A stretch of DNA of 22,761 nt from the IMG/VR virus record IMGVR_UViG_3300045743_000053, positions 1 through 22,761 of that record; one strand, given 5' to 3'. The notes beneath the pieces are model-generated. The model searched no databases. It saw nothing but the letters and a program-made list of their open reading frames with translations, and was not told the DNA's origin. This document shows positions 8,130-15,542 of the stretch, in pieces (the first letter of the stretch is position 1; every line of letters begins with the position of its first letter). Source of the stretch: a virus. The position numbers and the translations under genes are program-made.

Positions 8130-9191
8130 TTACAGCGCCTTGGCGCCCACGTTGCCGACCGCCATCCAGCCCGAGTTTTCGATCATGGCGGCCTTCCACC
8201 ACGTCGTCCCGGCGTACCCGCGCTGGCCGTGCGGGTCGGACTTCGACTTCTGCGACGGCGGCAGGAAGGTCGGGTCCAGCGTGTCGGTGCCGCGCACGGC
8301 GACCTGGCTCCACGCATCCTCGGCCGCCACGATGAACTGGTACACGTCGAGGGACGTACCCAGGTTCGAGGTCAGGCCGGTTGCGCCGATGGCCGCGCCG
8401 CCGTCGAGGATCGACACCAGTTCGGGGCTGGTGATGAAGCGGAAGCGCTCGCACTTGCCCAACTCGTTGGCCATCGGGGTGCCGCTGGCGTACTTCTCGG
8501 CCGGGATGAAGCCGGGCAGGTCGCGGATGTCCGGTTCCAAGTCCGTGCTGCAGTAGACCAAGAAGCCGGCGGCCACCGGGTCGGTGCCGAAGCGGTTGCC
8601 CGCGTTCAAGACCCTCGTCACCATCATGCCGTGGTTGGCCATCAAGCTCTTGGCGATCTTGCGCAGCATCGGCAGCGTGATGCCGCCGTTGACTGTCGCC
8701 CGGCTGGTGCCGGTGCCGCCGTAGTACACGTTCGGGCAGGCCTTGAGCACACCGAACAGGATGAGCTCGTTGACCAGCGTCACGCGCTCGCCGACCTGCT
8801 GGATCATGGCTTGAGGAATGTCGTCCTCGTACATGTCGTAGGTCTTGTCGGTGAAGCCGTACAGGCAGCTGTACTGCTGCATGACGACGCTGATGTCCTG
8901 CGGCGTGATGCTGTCCGGAGTCGGCGTGATGCCTTCCGACGTCTGGTGCGCCTGCACGATGGCGTTGCCGCGGTCCACGGCGGTCGTGGTGCCGAAGAAC
9001 TGGTTGGGTTGCACCGCGGTCGCGCCGTAGGGAATCCAGCGGCGGGCAACGTAGGTATCCGAGGAATTGCGCGGGAAGCGGACCTGGCGGCCCGTCTTGC
9101 TCAGGCATTCCATCGGGACGGCATGGGCCAGGATCTGGCCCTTGAACTTGTTGATTCGGCCCGGGGTGAGGGCGAAGCCTTGCATGGTCAT
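8130..9191 (-). CDS. Major capsid protein, N4-gp56 family (353 aa)
   Basis: Main shell protein of the head, of the HK97-fold type found in N4-like and related podoviruses. Family-like features are the N-terminal LAHAVPMECLSKTGRQVRFPRNSS, the segment with TEGITPTP-like sequence (SEGITPTPDSITPQDISVVMQQYSCLYGFTDKTYD, about residues 85-120), the helix ERVTLVNELILFGVLKA, and the C-terminal DVYQFIVAAEDAWSQVAVRG...GYAGTTWWKAAMI, where the E-loop and A-domain strands would lie. GGAG seven bases before ATG 9191 supports that start; a second ATG two codons later is also possible. The stop of the scaffold gene lies 12 bases upstream. Assignment to the family is from remembered patterns, not from a search. 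Confidence 0.85.
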   Translation of the reverse strand: MTMQGFALTPGRINKFKGQILAHAVPMECLSKTGRQVRFPRNSSDTYVARRWIPYGATAVQPNQFFGTTTAVDRGNAIVQAHQTSEGITPTPDSITPQDISVVMQQYSCLYGFTDKTYDMYEDDIPQAMIQQVGERVTLVNELILFGVLKACPNVYYGGTGTSRATVNGGITLPMLRKIAKSLMANHGMMVTRVLNAGNRFGTDPVAAGFLVYCSTDLEPDIRDLPGFIPAEKYASGTPMANELGKCERFRFITSPELVSILDGGAAIGATGLTSNLGTSLDVYQFIVAAEDAWSQVAVRGTDTLDPTFLPPSQKSKSDPHGQRGYAGTTWWKAAMIENSGWMAVGNVGAKAL

Positions 9192-9203
9192 GGTGAATCT
9201 CCG

Positions 9204-9989
9204 TTAGGTTGATCTGCCGGTTTTGAAGCCGGCGTCGAATTCGTCGTCGGTGTTGGCGCTCGGCGTGGAGCCGGTGCCGCGTGGAGTCACAGCCGCAGCG
9301 AGGCGGCCTTTTCGAGTGGAGGGGTTGGCGTCAGCGGTCGGCGTGGGGGCCGGCTTCTGACGGGATGCCTTGAACTCGGTCAACTTCTTGGTGATGAAGT
9401 TCGCGTTCCAGTCGTTGTCCAGGCGCTGCTGGTCGGCAGTGCTTTGCTTGGCCTTCCAGGCTTGGAATTCCGGGGTCAAGACTTGATCGCGCCAGTCGGG
9501 GTGTGCGTCGTCGACGGCCTCGATCTGCAACTCGCGCTTGATCGACACGCGAAGCTCTGCTTTGTCGTCATCGCCCAGGGTTGCCCCCGTGCGGACGATT
9601 TGCAGGTCGCGGATCTTTTCCAGCGCACGCGCATGCGACTCGAAGCCATCGCCGCGCAAGGCGTCGATGTCCGTCTGGTCGATGGGTACGCCGGCCTTGC
9701 CGAGATTGCGTTCGATGCCGCCGATCTTTCCGAAGGCAGTTCCCAGGCCCTTTTCCTGCGATGTCTTCAGCGACTCGATCAGCGCTTCCGCGCTGGCCAG
9801 CCGTTCTTCCATCGTCGGTTGACGCGGTGCATCGGGCTCTTCTGCGGCCTGTACCTGCTCCATCCCCGGCGTTTCCGTGGGGGCGTTGGGCTTGGCAAAG
9901 CCGTCATCAAAACCTTCATCGTTCTCGTCCTGTTGCTCTTCAGCGCCAGGCGCGTCAATCACGGGCAGTTCACTGTCTTGGCCGCTCAT
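9204..9989 (-). CDS. Putative capsid scaffolding protein (261 aa)
   Basis: A strongly acidic N-terminus (rich in Asp, Glu, Gln; about 1-60), a helical central part with a likely coiled coil (TMEERLASAEALIESLKTSQEKG and following), and a basic, disordered, Pro/Thr-rich C-terminus ending DAGFKTGRST. This layout and its position directly upstream of the major capsid gene are typical of phage scaffolds, whose basic tail binds the coat protein. A TTG at 10004 is in frame, but the ATG at 9989 has a GGAG seven bases before it, so I use that. It follows an intrinsic terminator whose U-run touches the SD. The scaffold role is inferred from layout and context. Confidence 0.75.
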   Translation of the reverse strand: MSGQDSELPVIDAPGAEEQQDENDEGFDDGFAKPNAPTETPGMEQVQAAEEPDAPRQPTMEERLASAEALIESLKTSQEKGLGTAFGKIGGIERNLGKAGVPIDQTDIDALRGDGFESHARALEKIRDLQIVRTGATLGDDDKAELRVSIKRELQIEAVDDAHPDWRDQVLTPEFQAWKAKQSTADQQRLDNDWNANFITKKLTEFKASRQKPAPTPTADANPSTRKGRLAAAVTPRGTGSTPSANTDDEFDAGFKTGRST

Positions 9990-10003
9990 CCTTCTTCTCC
10001 ACA

Positions 10004-10030
10004 AATGAAAAAGCCCGCTCTAGGCGGGCT
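10004..10030 (-). terminator. Intrinsic terminator between the portal block and the scaffold
   Basis: On the minus strand AGCCCGC and GCGGGCT form a 7-bp stem with a 5-base loop, followed by TTTTTCATTT. The T-run is followed within a few bases by the GTGGAG that serves as SD for the scaffold gene. It would reduce read-through from the portal genes into the scaffold/capsid genes, or give a defined end to the upstream transcript. The 74 bases between it and the stop codon at 10105 hold no gene I can support. Confidence 0.8.
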
Positions 10031-10104
10031 GCGTATCCACCGGCGCGCTTGGCGTGGGTGGGTCTTTGCCGTGGGCCCGGGTGGGCCGGCGGCGGGGTCT
10101 GGTG

Positions 10105-10308
10105 TCAGTCGGCGCGGGGGCGGTCGTCCTCGAGGCCCAGCAGAGCATTGAGCTCGGCGATGCGCCCGCGCAGCTTCTCGGTCTTCTCGACCGACTGGCT
10201 GGCGTCGTTGTGGGCGCGGTGCATCGCAAGGCGCTCGTGCAAGTGTTCAGACAGGGCCAGCCACAGCGGGCTGCGCTTGTCAGCCGCGGTCAGCGTGAAG
10301 TCGCTCAT
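10105..10308 (-). CDS. Small conserved phage protein (67 aa)
   Basis: A short protein with the pattern LTAADKRSPLWLALSEHLHERLAMHRAHND followed by TEKLRGRIAELNALLGL; two amphipathic helices are predicted. I recall similar short proteins next to portal genes in other phages, of unknown function. The ATG overlaps the portal stop codon as ATGA, so its translation is probably coupled to the portal. The sequence ends with an Asp/Arg-rich tail. An assembly chaperone or small head-completion role is possible, but nothing in the sequence shows it. Confidence 0.7.
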   Translation of the reverse strand: MSDFTLTAADKRSPLWLALSEHLHERLAMHRAHNDASQSVEKTEKLRGRIAELNALLGLEDDRPRAD

Positions 10309-12695
10309 GCTTGGAACGCATGGCCATTCGGTGCGCGGCCGACAGGCTCGACGCCACTCGGCGCCACCTGGGCGGTCGGGTCGTCTTCCGGGTGCCCCGC
10401 CAGTGCGGCTTGGGTGCGCAGTTGCATCGTGACCTTGGCAAGCTCGACCTTGGCATCCGAAATGCTGATTTCGCGCTTCATGGCGAACTCGGCCACCTTG
10501 GTCTGGTAGTTCAGGTCGGCGATGCGCTCTTGCAGTTTCAGCGTGGCCATCGCGTGCTCTTGCACAGCCTGGTCGCGGCGGGCCTGCGACTCCACGAATG
10601 CCGTGTCGCGGTCGGTGTCTGCCTTGATGGCCTGCGATTTCAGGTTGTCGGCGCTCTCGGCCACCTTCGTCTGAACCTCGGCGCGGATCTGCGCGGCCTG
10701 CACAACGGGCGCCACGGGCGGCGGTTGCTTCTTGCGCTCTTCAATCTGCGCGTCGGTCAGCCTGAAGTGGGCCGGCGTCATGCGCTTGCTGCGGATGACC
10801 TCTTCCATGCACTTGGCCGGGTCCAGTTCGTAGGCCGGGTTTGCCGATGCCGTCAGCAACTGCAGCACGAAGATGTCCTGCAGCGACTTCTCGATCAGCG
10901 CCAGCGCGCCGCTGGTGTCGACGTGATAGTCGCCCTTCTCGTCGTCGGGCACGTCCTCGTCCAGCAGCAGCCATTCGTAGAACTGATCCACCAGCGGGGT
11001 CGTGATGCAGTCGTTGACTGTGAAGCCCACATCGCGCAGCAGCTGGTTGGCGTTGTTGTCCTGCAGTTGCTGGCCACCGAACGTGTCGGGGGTGGTCTTA
11101 CCGCTCTGTCCCTGGCTGATGAGCGGGATGTTCGAGTGCTCTTCGGCCAGCTTGAAGCCGTACTCGACAATCTTCATCAGGTGGTCGGTGGTGTTCGGCC
11201 ACTCGAACGAGGCGAACACTTTGCGGACATCCTCGACGCCCGCGCCGTTCTTGATGAACCAGAGCTTGTCGGGCGTGATCCGCATGTCGCGGTTGGCCGG
11301 CTCGACGGCGTTGGGGTCCATGATGACCTGGGCGCCGCTCGAGTTGCCGGCGTTGTTCAGCATGGCCCGCGTGGCGGCCGTCACGATGCGGCCCGGGGTG
11401 CGAACCTGCTCGCCGACCCCAACACCAGCCCAGTGCCCGGCGCGGCGGCTCCACGGCGCCGTGTGGTACGGCAGCCGGCCGGAGTCCATCGGGCTTTGCA
11501 CCGCGCGGATCACGGTGTCGTTGATGAGGGTGATGACAACATCGACCCGGTTCATGGCCTTGTCGACCTTGGACGCCTGTTCCTCGTTCGCGGCCTCGAA
11601 GTCAGACTTGGAAATGCTGCCGCGGAAGTTCCACAGCGCGTAGGAATTCTTGTCTCGCTGCTGGCTGTTGTCGCCGCCGTCTGTTCTGCACTTGCCCGGG
11701 CCCTCTTCGATCACCTTCTTGATCTGCTCGGGCAGGTAGAACAGATCGCCTTGCTTGGCCAGCTTGGCGAGCTCGCTTTCGGTGATTTCGTCCGACTCGA
11801 AGCAGTGCGAGCCCTTGTGGATGTTCTCGCCGCAGCCTGGCGCGGGGTAGAAGTTCCACGGATCGACCCAGCGCGCGATGGGCTTGAGCTCGTCCACCAC
11901 TTCCACGCTGATCGCCGCGGCCTGGGCGGTGGGCGTTGCCTGCAATTCAGGCGGCATGTCGGGATCTGCGGCGGCCGGCGTGGCGGGCTTGGTCTTGTGC
12001 ACCACCACCACGCGCTTGGACTCAGGGATCGGGCCGCACAGCACGCCAACACCCAGTCGCGCCATGTCGAAGATGACCTTGCGCATCTCGGCGTTGTGCT
12101 TGTACTCGACCAGCCAGTCGTAGATCCGGGTGGCGGCCTTCTCTGCTGCCGATTCCGCCTGCTCGATGGCGTGCTTGGCCAGGGCGTCCACGGTCACGGG
12201 CTGTCCGTCGTGCCCGGGCATGGGCTGGCCGGTGATGTCCTGCGCCGGCTGCATGTTGCCGACCCCGCCTGCGAGCTCGGGCAGCGGCGTGGCCTTGAGC
12301 GTGAATGCTTTGCCGTCCGCGGGCAGCACGATTTCGCAGACCTTGGCATGGCCGGCGTCCACATAGCGCGCCACCAGCTTGACGTAGGCGGTCGCCTTGT
12401 TCGAGTCGGCCTTGCCCGTCTCTTTCATCAGGCCGCCGGTCATCGTCGTGGCCTTCGTCCACTTGGCGCCCTTGAACTCGTCGCGGTTCAGGTCGTCAAT
12501 CCCGACATAGGCCTCTTCGCACTCGCGCCAGGTGTCCTCGATGCCCGACGATTTGCGCGCGGCCACGGCTTCATCGCGCAGTTCGGCAATGGTCGTGCTC
12601 AGCGCCTCGAGCGCCGCGGCCTTGAGCACCTTGGGTCGCTCGATCAGCGCCCGAACTTCGTCGGGCAGCTGGCTCATCAGGTCTTGTTCGTTCAA
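10305..12695 (-). CDS. Portal protein (796 aa)
   Basis: Forms the dodecameric ring at one head vertex through which DNA enters and leaves. The size (796 aa), a helical N-terminus with DTWRECEEAYVGIDDLNR, the long central mixed region containing WVDPWNFYPAPGCGENI and SRRAGHWAGVGVGEQVRTPGRIVTAATRAMLNNAGNSSGA, and a C-terminal helix/coiled coil (about residues 665-775, rich in Ala, Lys, Glu and Gln) fit the large podovirus portals with a barrel. It begins with TTG at 12695, overlapping the preceding stop codon as TTGA, with AGAGGG seven bases upstream. The next in-frame ATG (12677) has no SD, so the TTG start is more likely. It lies upstream of scaffold and capsid genes as expected. Confidence 0.85.
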   Translation of the reverse strand: MNEQDLMSQLPDEVRALIERPKVLKAAALEALSTTIAELRDEAVAARKSSGIEDTWRECEEAYVGIDDLNRDEFKGAKWTKATTMTGGLMKETGKADSNKATAYVKLVARYVDAGHAKVCEIVLPADGKAFTLKATPLPELAGGVGNMQPAQDITGQPMPGHDGQPVTVDALAKHAIEQAESAAEKAATRIYDWLVEYKHNAEMRKVIFDMARLGVGVLCGPIPESKRVVVVHKTKPATPAAADPDMPPELQATPTAQAAAISVEVVDELKPIARWVDPWNFYPAPGCGENIHKGSHCFESDEITESELAKLAKQGDLFYLPEQIKKVIEEGPGKCRTDGGDNSQQRDKNSYALWNFRGSISKSDFEAANEEQASKVDKAMNRVDVVITLINDTVIRAVQSPMDSGRLPYHTAPWSRRAGHWAGVGVGEQVRTPGRIVTAATRAMLNNAGNSSGAQVIMDPNAVEPANRDMRITPDKLWFIKNGAGVEDVRKVFASFEWPNTTDHLMKIVEYGFKLAEEHSNIPLISQGQSGKTTPDTFGGQQLQDNNANQLLRDVGFTVNDCITTPLVDQFYEWLLLDEDVPDDEKGDYHVDTSGALALIEKSLQDIFVLQLLTASANPAYELDPAKCMEEVIRSKRMTPAHFRLTDAQIEERKKQPPPVAPVVQAAQIRAEVQTKVAESADNLKSQAIKADTDRDTAFVESQARRDQAVQEHAMATLKLQERIADLNYQTKVAEFAMKREISISDAKVELAKVTMQLRTQAALAGHPEDDPTAQVAPSGVEPVGRAPNGHAFQA

Positions 12696-13900
12696 GTGCC
12701 AGCCCTCTCGGATGTCTGCGACTGCGCCAGCATTTCAGGCGTCACTGTGTTTCGGGCCACTTCGCCGTATCGCGCGCTGTAGGTGATCGCGGTCACCTGG
12801 CGTTCGCTGATCCAGCCGCCACGCGCTGCGTAGGAATCCCGCGCGGCCAGCGTCGGGTGCTGAACCAGCGTGAAGCCACTGCTTTCCAACTCATGCCGGT
12901 GGTGTCGATGGCCGGCGTGGATGTATCTCTTGGTGGTCTGACCGAAGTCCTCCGCAAACGATGCAGAGAAGACGCCCGGCAAAGACTCAAATTTCTTCAA
13001 GTGCCCGTGATGCCAGCACAGCATGGTCTTGCCATGCCGGATGACGTAGTAAGGCAACTCGCTGTCGATCACAGTCACGCGCGGCTCGCGCTCGTACAGC
13101 AGGGCGAACATCTGCCGCAGCCAGACGGAGCCAGCCAGGTCGTGATTGCCTTCGGCGATCAGAACCTCCACCTGTCGGTGATGTTGCAAAGCGTCGTCAA
13201 CCGTGGCCCGAAGTGTGCGAATCGCAACACGGATCACTTTGCTGTAGCGGCTGTCGGCATCCAGCGGGTGCTTGTGGCCTGGCGTCTCGGCCACCAGCGA
13301 ATCGAGGTGCAGAAAATCGCCCAACTGCGCTATCACGCACCTATCGGCCCTGGGCGATGACCGCACCATGTGCTGGAAAGCACCGATCAGCACAGCCTCT
13401 GCGATGTCCAAGTCCCAGGCTTCTCCGGTTTCCTTGGCCCAAGACTTCATGCCGACGTGGCAGTCGGTCAACGTGTAGACGTTGCACAGGTCGGCCGCTG
13501 TGTCGCCGCTGAACGCGACTGGCGCAGCGCGCGGTACGTCTTCCATCAGCGCCTCGACCGACTCTCGGATGATCCTGTCGCGCGCCTCGGCGTCCGCGCT
13601 GGATTTGACCCACTGCAACACGGGCTCCGGCTCGCCGCGCCGGTACAGCGTGCTGGCGCCGCGCAACTTCTGGCCTGGGGCCACCGGCCGGGTCAGGTCG
13701 TGCTCGGGGCTGTAGCCCTGCAGCGCGGCCTTCTTCTTGACCTGCGCCAGCGCGTTGCGAATCAGGGTCTTGTTGCACCCCAATGCTCTCGATGCGGCGC
13801 GGGTGCTCTTGTGCTCGTTGACCGCCTTCAGCAACTCCAGTTGTCTGACGGTGCAAAACTCATACAGGCGCCTGTCGACCATGTAGACAGGCGACGGCAT
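12692..13900 (-). CDS. Metallophosphoesterase with N-terminal helix-turn-helix (402 aa)
   Basis: A calcineurin-like phosphoesterase. The metal-site motifs are in canonical order: DCH (D146, H148), GDFLH (from G194), GNHD (251-254), HHGH (297-300) and GHRH (330-333). Before them (about residues 18-55) is a helix-turn-helix segment, QLELLKAVNEHKSTRAASRALGCNKTLIRNAL, as in DNA-binding proteins, then a linker with RPVAPGQKLRGASTLYRRG. All catalytic residues look intact, so the enzyme should be active, probably on DNA or nucleotides, but the substrate cannot be read from sequence. ATG 13900 overlaps the preceding stop codon as TAATG; a GTG at 13930 is possible but less likely. Its place beside portal genes suggests a part in DNA packaging or repair of packaged ends, which is inference. 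Confidence 0.8.
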   Translation of the reverse strand: MPSPVYMVDRRLYEFCTVRQLELLKAVNEHKSTRAASRALGCNKTLIRNALAQVKKKAALQGYSPEHDLTRPVAPGQKLRGASTLYRRGEPEPVLQWVKSSADAEARDRIIRESVEALMEDVPRAAPVAFSGDTAADLCNVYTLTDCHVGMKSWAKETGEAWDLDIAEAVLIGAFQHMVRSSPRADRCVIAQLGDFLHLDSLVAETPGHKHPLDADSRYSKVIRVAIRTLRATVDDALQHHRQVEVLIAEGNHDLAGSVWLRQMFALLYEREPRVTVIDSELPYYVIRHGKTMLCWHHGHLKKFESLPGVFSASFAEDFGQTTKRYIHAGHRHHRHELESSGFTLVQHPTLAARDSYAARGGWISERQVTAITYSARYGEVARNTVTPEMLAQSQTSERAGT

Positions 13901-14121
13901 TACTGCAAACGCCTCTTCAACTCCCCGCACACGAAAGGCAGTTCAACCCAAGGCGTCACGCACGATATTGGCGACTCACTCTCGCCCGTGTACGTCGGCA
14001 CCGGGGGATGCGCCTGGCACAGCCCCCACCGAACTTCATCCTGCGATTCAGTCTGCTCATGCCAGTGGACACAATCAGCGCAAGAGTCCAGAACTGGACT
14101 CGGCTGCTTGGGCTGGCTCAC
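13900..14121 (-). CDS. Small Cys-rich protein, possible zinc ribbon (73 aa)
   Basis: The product carries a CADC pair (C14, C17), then WGLCQAHPP (C35), C54 and FVCGE (C65), a pattern seen in small phage proteins that may bind zinc. The start is GTG at 14121, overlapping the Rz stop codon as GTGA, with AAGGG about eight bases before it. The frame stays open further upstream, but that part would lie fully inside Rz and Rz1, so I reject the longer form. It ends in a TAATG overlap with the phosphoesterase gene. Function unknown; tight coupling to the lysis genes on one side and the phosphoesterase on the other gives no clear hint. Confidence 0.65.
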   Translation of the reverse strand: MSQPKQPSPVLDSCADCVHWHEQTESQDEVRWGLCQAHPPVPTYTGESESPISCVTPWVELPFVCGELKRRLQ

Positions 14122-14681
14122 TCGGTCGGCCCTTTCAGGGAGTCGTAGGACTGCTCGCAGGCTGTGCCGGCGGCTCCGCGATCGTCGGCAACTCGAGCAA
14201 GGAGTTGACCTCGCTCGAGTAGCCGAATGAGCACGTCGGCGCACACTCCGGCGGCGCTTTTGGCTGGCGGGCCGACGCGGATAGCGGGGGAATTGCTGGT
14301 GCCTGCACTGTTGCTGGAGGCAACGAGGCTGGCGACACGCTCGCGCAGCCGGCCAGCAGCAGAGTCAGCAATGGCAGCGTCAGCGCGGGCCCGCCGCATT
14401 TCAGCTTCGTGTGCATCCTCGACCTCCTTCTGCGCCGCGGCACGGCGTTGTTCTTCGGTGCGCGCCACCTCGGTTGCGGCCAGTGCGCGCAATTTCATTT
14501 CCGCATCCAGGGCGACCCACTCGGCATGGCCCCTGCTGTAGCCGGCCATGTCTGCAGCGCGCTCGCGGTGGTGAGCCCATGCGACAGCCGCGACCACGGC
14601 CAGGATGAGCGCAATGACGCGCGGTGAGAGCGAGCGGAAAAGTCCGCTGACGACAGCCAGGATCGCGGCCAGAGCGCTCAC
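14118..14681 (-). CDS. Rz: Inner-membrane spanin, Rz-like (DUF2514-type, 187 aa)
   Basis: Inner-membrane half of the spanin pair that fuses the two membranes at the last step of lysis. It has an N-terminal membrane anchor (about residues 20-37, VIALILAVVAAVAWAHH), a periplasmic Ala/Glu/Arg-rich coiled coil (about 50-115) and a C-terminal part ending CEQSYDSLKGPTE, resembling Rz-like proteins of the DUF2514 type from Burkholderia-type phages. The GTG at 14681 overlaps the holin-like stop codon as GTGA, with GGAG eight bases upstream. An earlier start at 14813 would sit inside the holin-like gene and is rejected. Rz1 lies entirely within this gene in another frame, a classic arrangement that supports the call. 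Confidence 0.8.
   Translation of the reverse strand: MSALAAILAVVSGLFRSLSPRVIALILAVVAAVAWAHHRERAADMAGYSRGHAEWVALDAEMKLRALAATEVARTEEQRRAAAQKEVEDAHEAEMRRARADAAIADSAAGRLRERVASLVASSNSAGTSNSPAIRVGPPAKSAAGVCADVLIRLLERGQLLARVADDRGAAGTACEQSYDSLKGPTE
14135..14416 (-). CDS. Rz1: Outer-membrane spanin lipoprotein, Rz1-like, nested in Rz (93 aa)
   Basis: Outer-membrane half of the spanin pair. A short signal sequence with a lipobox, LTLLLAGCAS, places the lipidated Cys at about residue 24, after a basic start (MHTKLK). The mature part is rich in Pro, Ala and Ser, typical of Rz1 proteins. The ATG at 14416 has GAGG six bases upstream; an in-frame start at 14443 would put nine Arg-rich residues before it and is less likely. 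The whole gene lies inside Rz in a different frame. Together with Rz it shows that the host has an outer membrane. Confidence 0.85.
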   Translation of the reverse strand: MHTKLKCGGPALTLPLLTLLLAGCASVSPASLPPATVQAPAIPPLSASARQPKAPPECAPTCSFGYSSEVNSLLELPTIAEPPAQPASSPTTP

Positions 14682-14905
14682 GGCTTGGGCTCCGTCGTTT
14701 CCTTCAGCCGCAGCGCCGCGCCCACGCTGGCACACAGCGCGCCGAACCCGGTCCCGAACGTCAGCAGATCGAAGGGCTGGCCCTTGAGCACCACCACATA
14801 GACCTGCAGGCACAGCGCCGTCAGCGCGCCGCCCAGGCCGATCCAGCGCATGAAGTCGTGCGTCACGTTGTCCGCGCCCGTCAGCAGCTGGGTGAAGATG
14901 CTCAC
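14678..14905 (-). CDS. Holin-like small membrane protein (75 aa)
   Basis: Two hydrophobic segments, about residues 21-42 (IGLGGALTALCLQVYVVVL) and 47-66 (LLTFGTGFGALCASVGAALRL), joined by a short loop and followed by a charged tail (KETTEPKP) fit a class II-type holin or related phage membrane protein. The motif TFGTGFGALCASVGAAL followed by a TEP tail recalls small membrane proteins common in phages. The start is GTG at 14905, overlapping the previous stop as GTGA; the SD is weak, so coupling to the upstream gene is likely. It is directly followed by Rz. Holin function is inferred from topology and position, since many such proteins are untested. Confidence 0.65.
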   Translation of the reverse strand: MSIFTQLLTGADNVTHDFMRWIGLGGALTALCLQVYVVVLKGQPFDLLTFGTGFGALCASVGAALRLKETTEPKP

Positions 14906-15216
14906 GGCTTGTTGCCTATCGTGAGCGTGTGGGTCAGCAGGAAATAGGCGCCCGATGCGATGGCGCCCAGCACCGTCAGCACCCAGGGCGCGTTCTTGCG
15001 GACATACTGCATCAGCCAGGTTGCGTGCTCGTCCTGCTCCTTGCGCTGCAGCAGGTAGGCGTACTGGGCCGGCGTGAGAGCCGTGCGCTGGAGCTCGGCG
15101 ACCACGTCGGCCAACTGCTCGTCGGTCTTTGGCGTGGCTGCGTCGCGGCTGAATGATGATGTCGGACCGGCGTCATCCCGCTCGAACGGGATGGTGTCCA
15201 TCGCGGCGGTCATCAT
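14902..15216 (-). CDS. Single-helix membrane protein in the lysis block (104 aa)
   Basis: About 75 polar residues with helical character (DEQLADVVAELQRTALTPAQYAYLLQRKEQDEHATWL) lead to one hydrophobic segment at about 78-97 (WVLTVLGAIASGAYFLL) and a short tail. It begins at an ATGA overlap with the spike-base-like gene and ends at a GTGA overlap with the holin-like gene. The placement suggests a lysis partner, for example an antiholin or a second holin, but the sequence gives no direct evidence. A further in-frame ATG at 15201 is possible; the overlap supports the first. Confidence 0.6.
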   Translation of the reverse strand: MMTAAMDTIPFERDDAGPTSSFSRDAATPKTDEQLADVVAELQRTALTPAQYAYLLQRKEQDEHATWLMQYVRKNAPWVLTVLGAIASGAYFLLTHTLTIGNKP

Positions 15217-15476
15217 CCGACACGCACCAGCAGCGTGGCGGTGGTGTTGGTCGCCATCACGCGGCTGACCAGCACCGGCAGCACCGACCCAACAGGCGGC
15301 GCGGTGAACGTGACAGCGGTCGGGCTGGCTCGGCCTTCTTGTGCGGCGGGCATGACGGCCACATTGCCAGCACCCCCGACGTAGATCAGCGATGGCGGGA
15401 AAACCGTGGCATCGGCTGGAGTGACGGCCGCAGCATCGTTGCCTGGCAGGGAAGTGACGGGTACGGGCTGCGCCAT
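15213..15476 (-). CDS. Spike-base-like virion protein, RCAP_rcc01079-type (87 aa)
   Basis: The sequence has DATVFPPSLIYVGGAGNVAVM, then VTFTAPPVGSVLPVLVSRVMATNTTATLLVRV. This is the usual pattern of the small beta-rich proteins annotated as spike base proteins of gene transfer agents and found in many phages: an hYVGGAGxhxV strand, a hinge with PxGxhLPh, and TNTTAT near the end. It is preceded by an intrinsic terminator and a strong AGGAG seven bases before ATG. It would form the base of a capsid or tail spike, consistent with the collagen-like fibre gene upstream, though interaction with that fibre is inference. Confidence 0.7.
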   Translation of the reverse strand: MAQPVPVTSLPGNDAAAVTPADATVFPPSLIYVGGAGNVAVMPAAQEGRASPTAVTFTAPPVGSVLPVLVSRVMATNTTATLLVRVG

Positions 15477-15490
15477 GTGTTGGCTCCTGA

Positions 15491-15520
15491 AATGAAAAAG
15501 CCGCCCGAAGGCGGCCTGGT
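15491..15520 (-). terminator. Intrinsic terminator with UUCG loop before the spike-base-like gene
   Basis: On the minus strand GCCGCC-TTCG-GGCGGC forms a 6-bp stem, extendable by two outer pairs, followed by TTTTTCATTTC and then the AGGAG of the next gene. It separates the three virion genes upstream from the spike-base and lysis genes. Confidence 0.85.
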
Positions 15521-15542
15521 TGACTGGGATCGCGGCTTAGGC

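Noticed and set aside
7034-8335. 433-codon open frame on the plus strand across the decoration proteins and capsid gene
   Set aside because: Antisense to three genes with strong RBS and protein-like sequences; crosses their boundaries without regard to them.
10020-10229. 69-codon frame on the minus strand ahead of the scaffold
   Set aside because: Overlaps the 67-residue gene in another frame and runs into the terminator stem; Arg/Thr-rich translation.
10311-12782. 823-codon open frame on the plus strand opposite the portal gene
   Set aside because: It mirrors the portal gene in a GC-rich region, where antisense frames stay open by codon bias. The translation is His/Gly/Arg/Leu-rich and has no recognisable domain, and no matching SD is seen.
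14682-14813. Longer Rz with start at 14813
   Set aside because: The additional N-terminus is out-of-frame holin sequence, Gly/Arg/Ala-rich; the GTGA overlap and SD support 14681.
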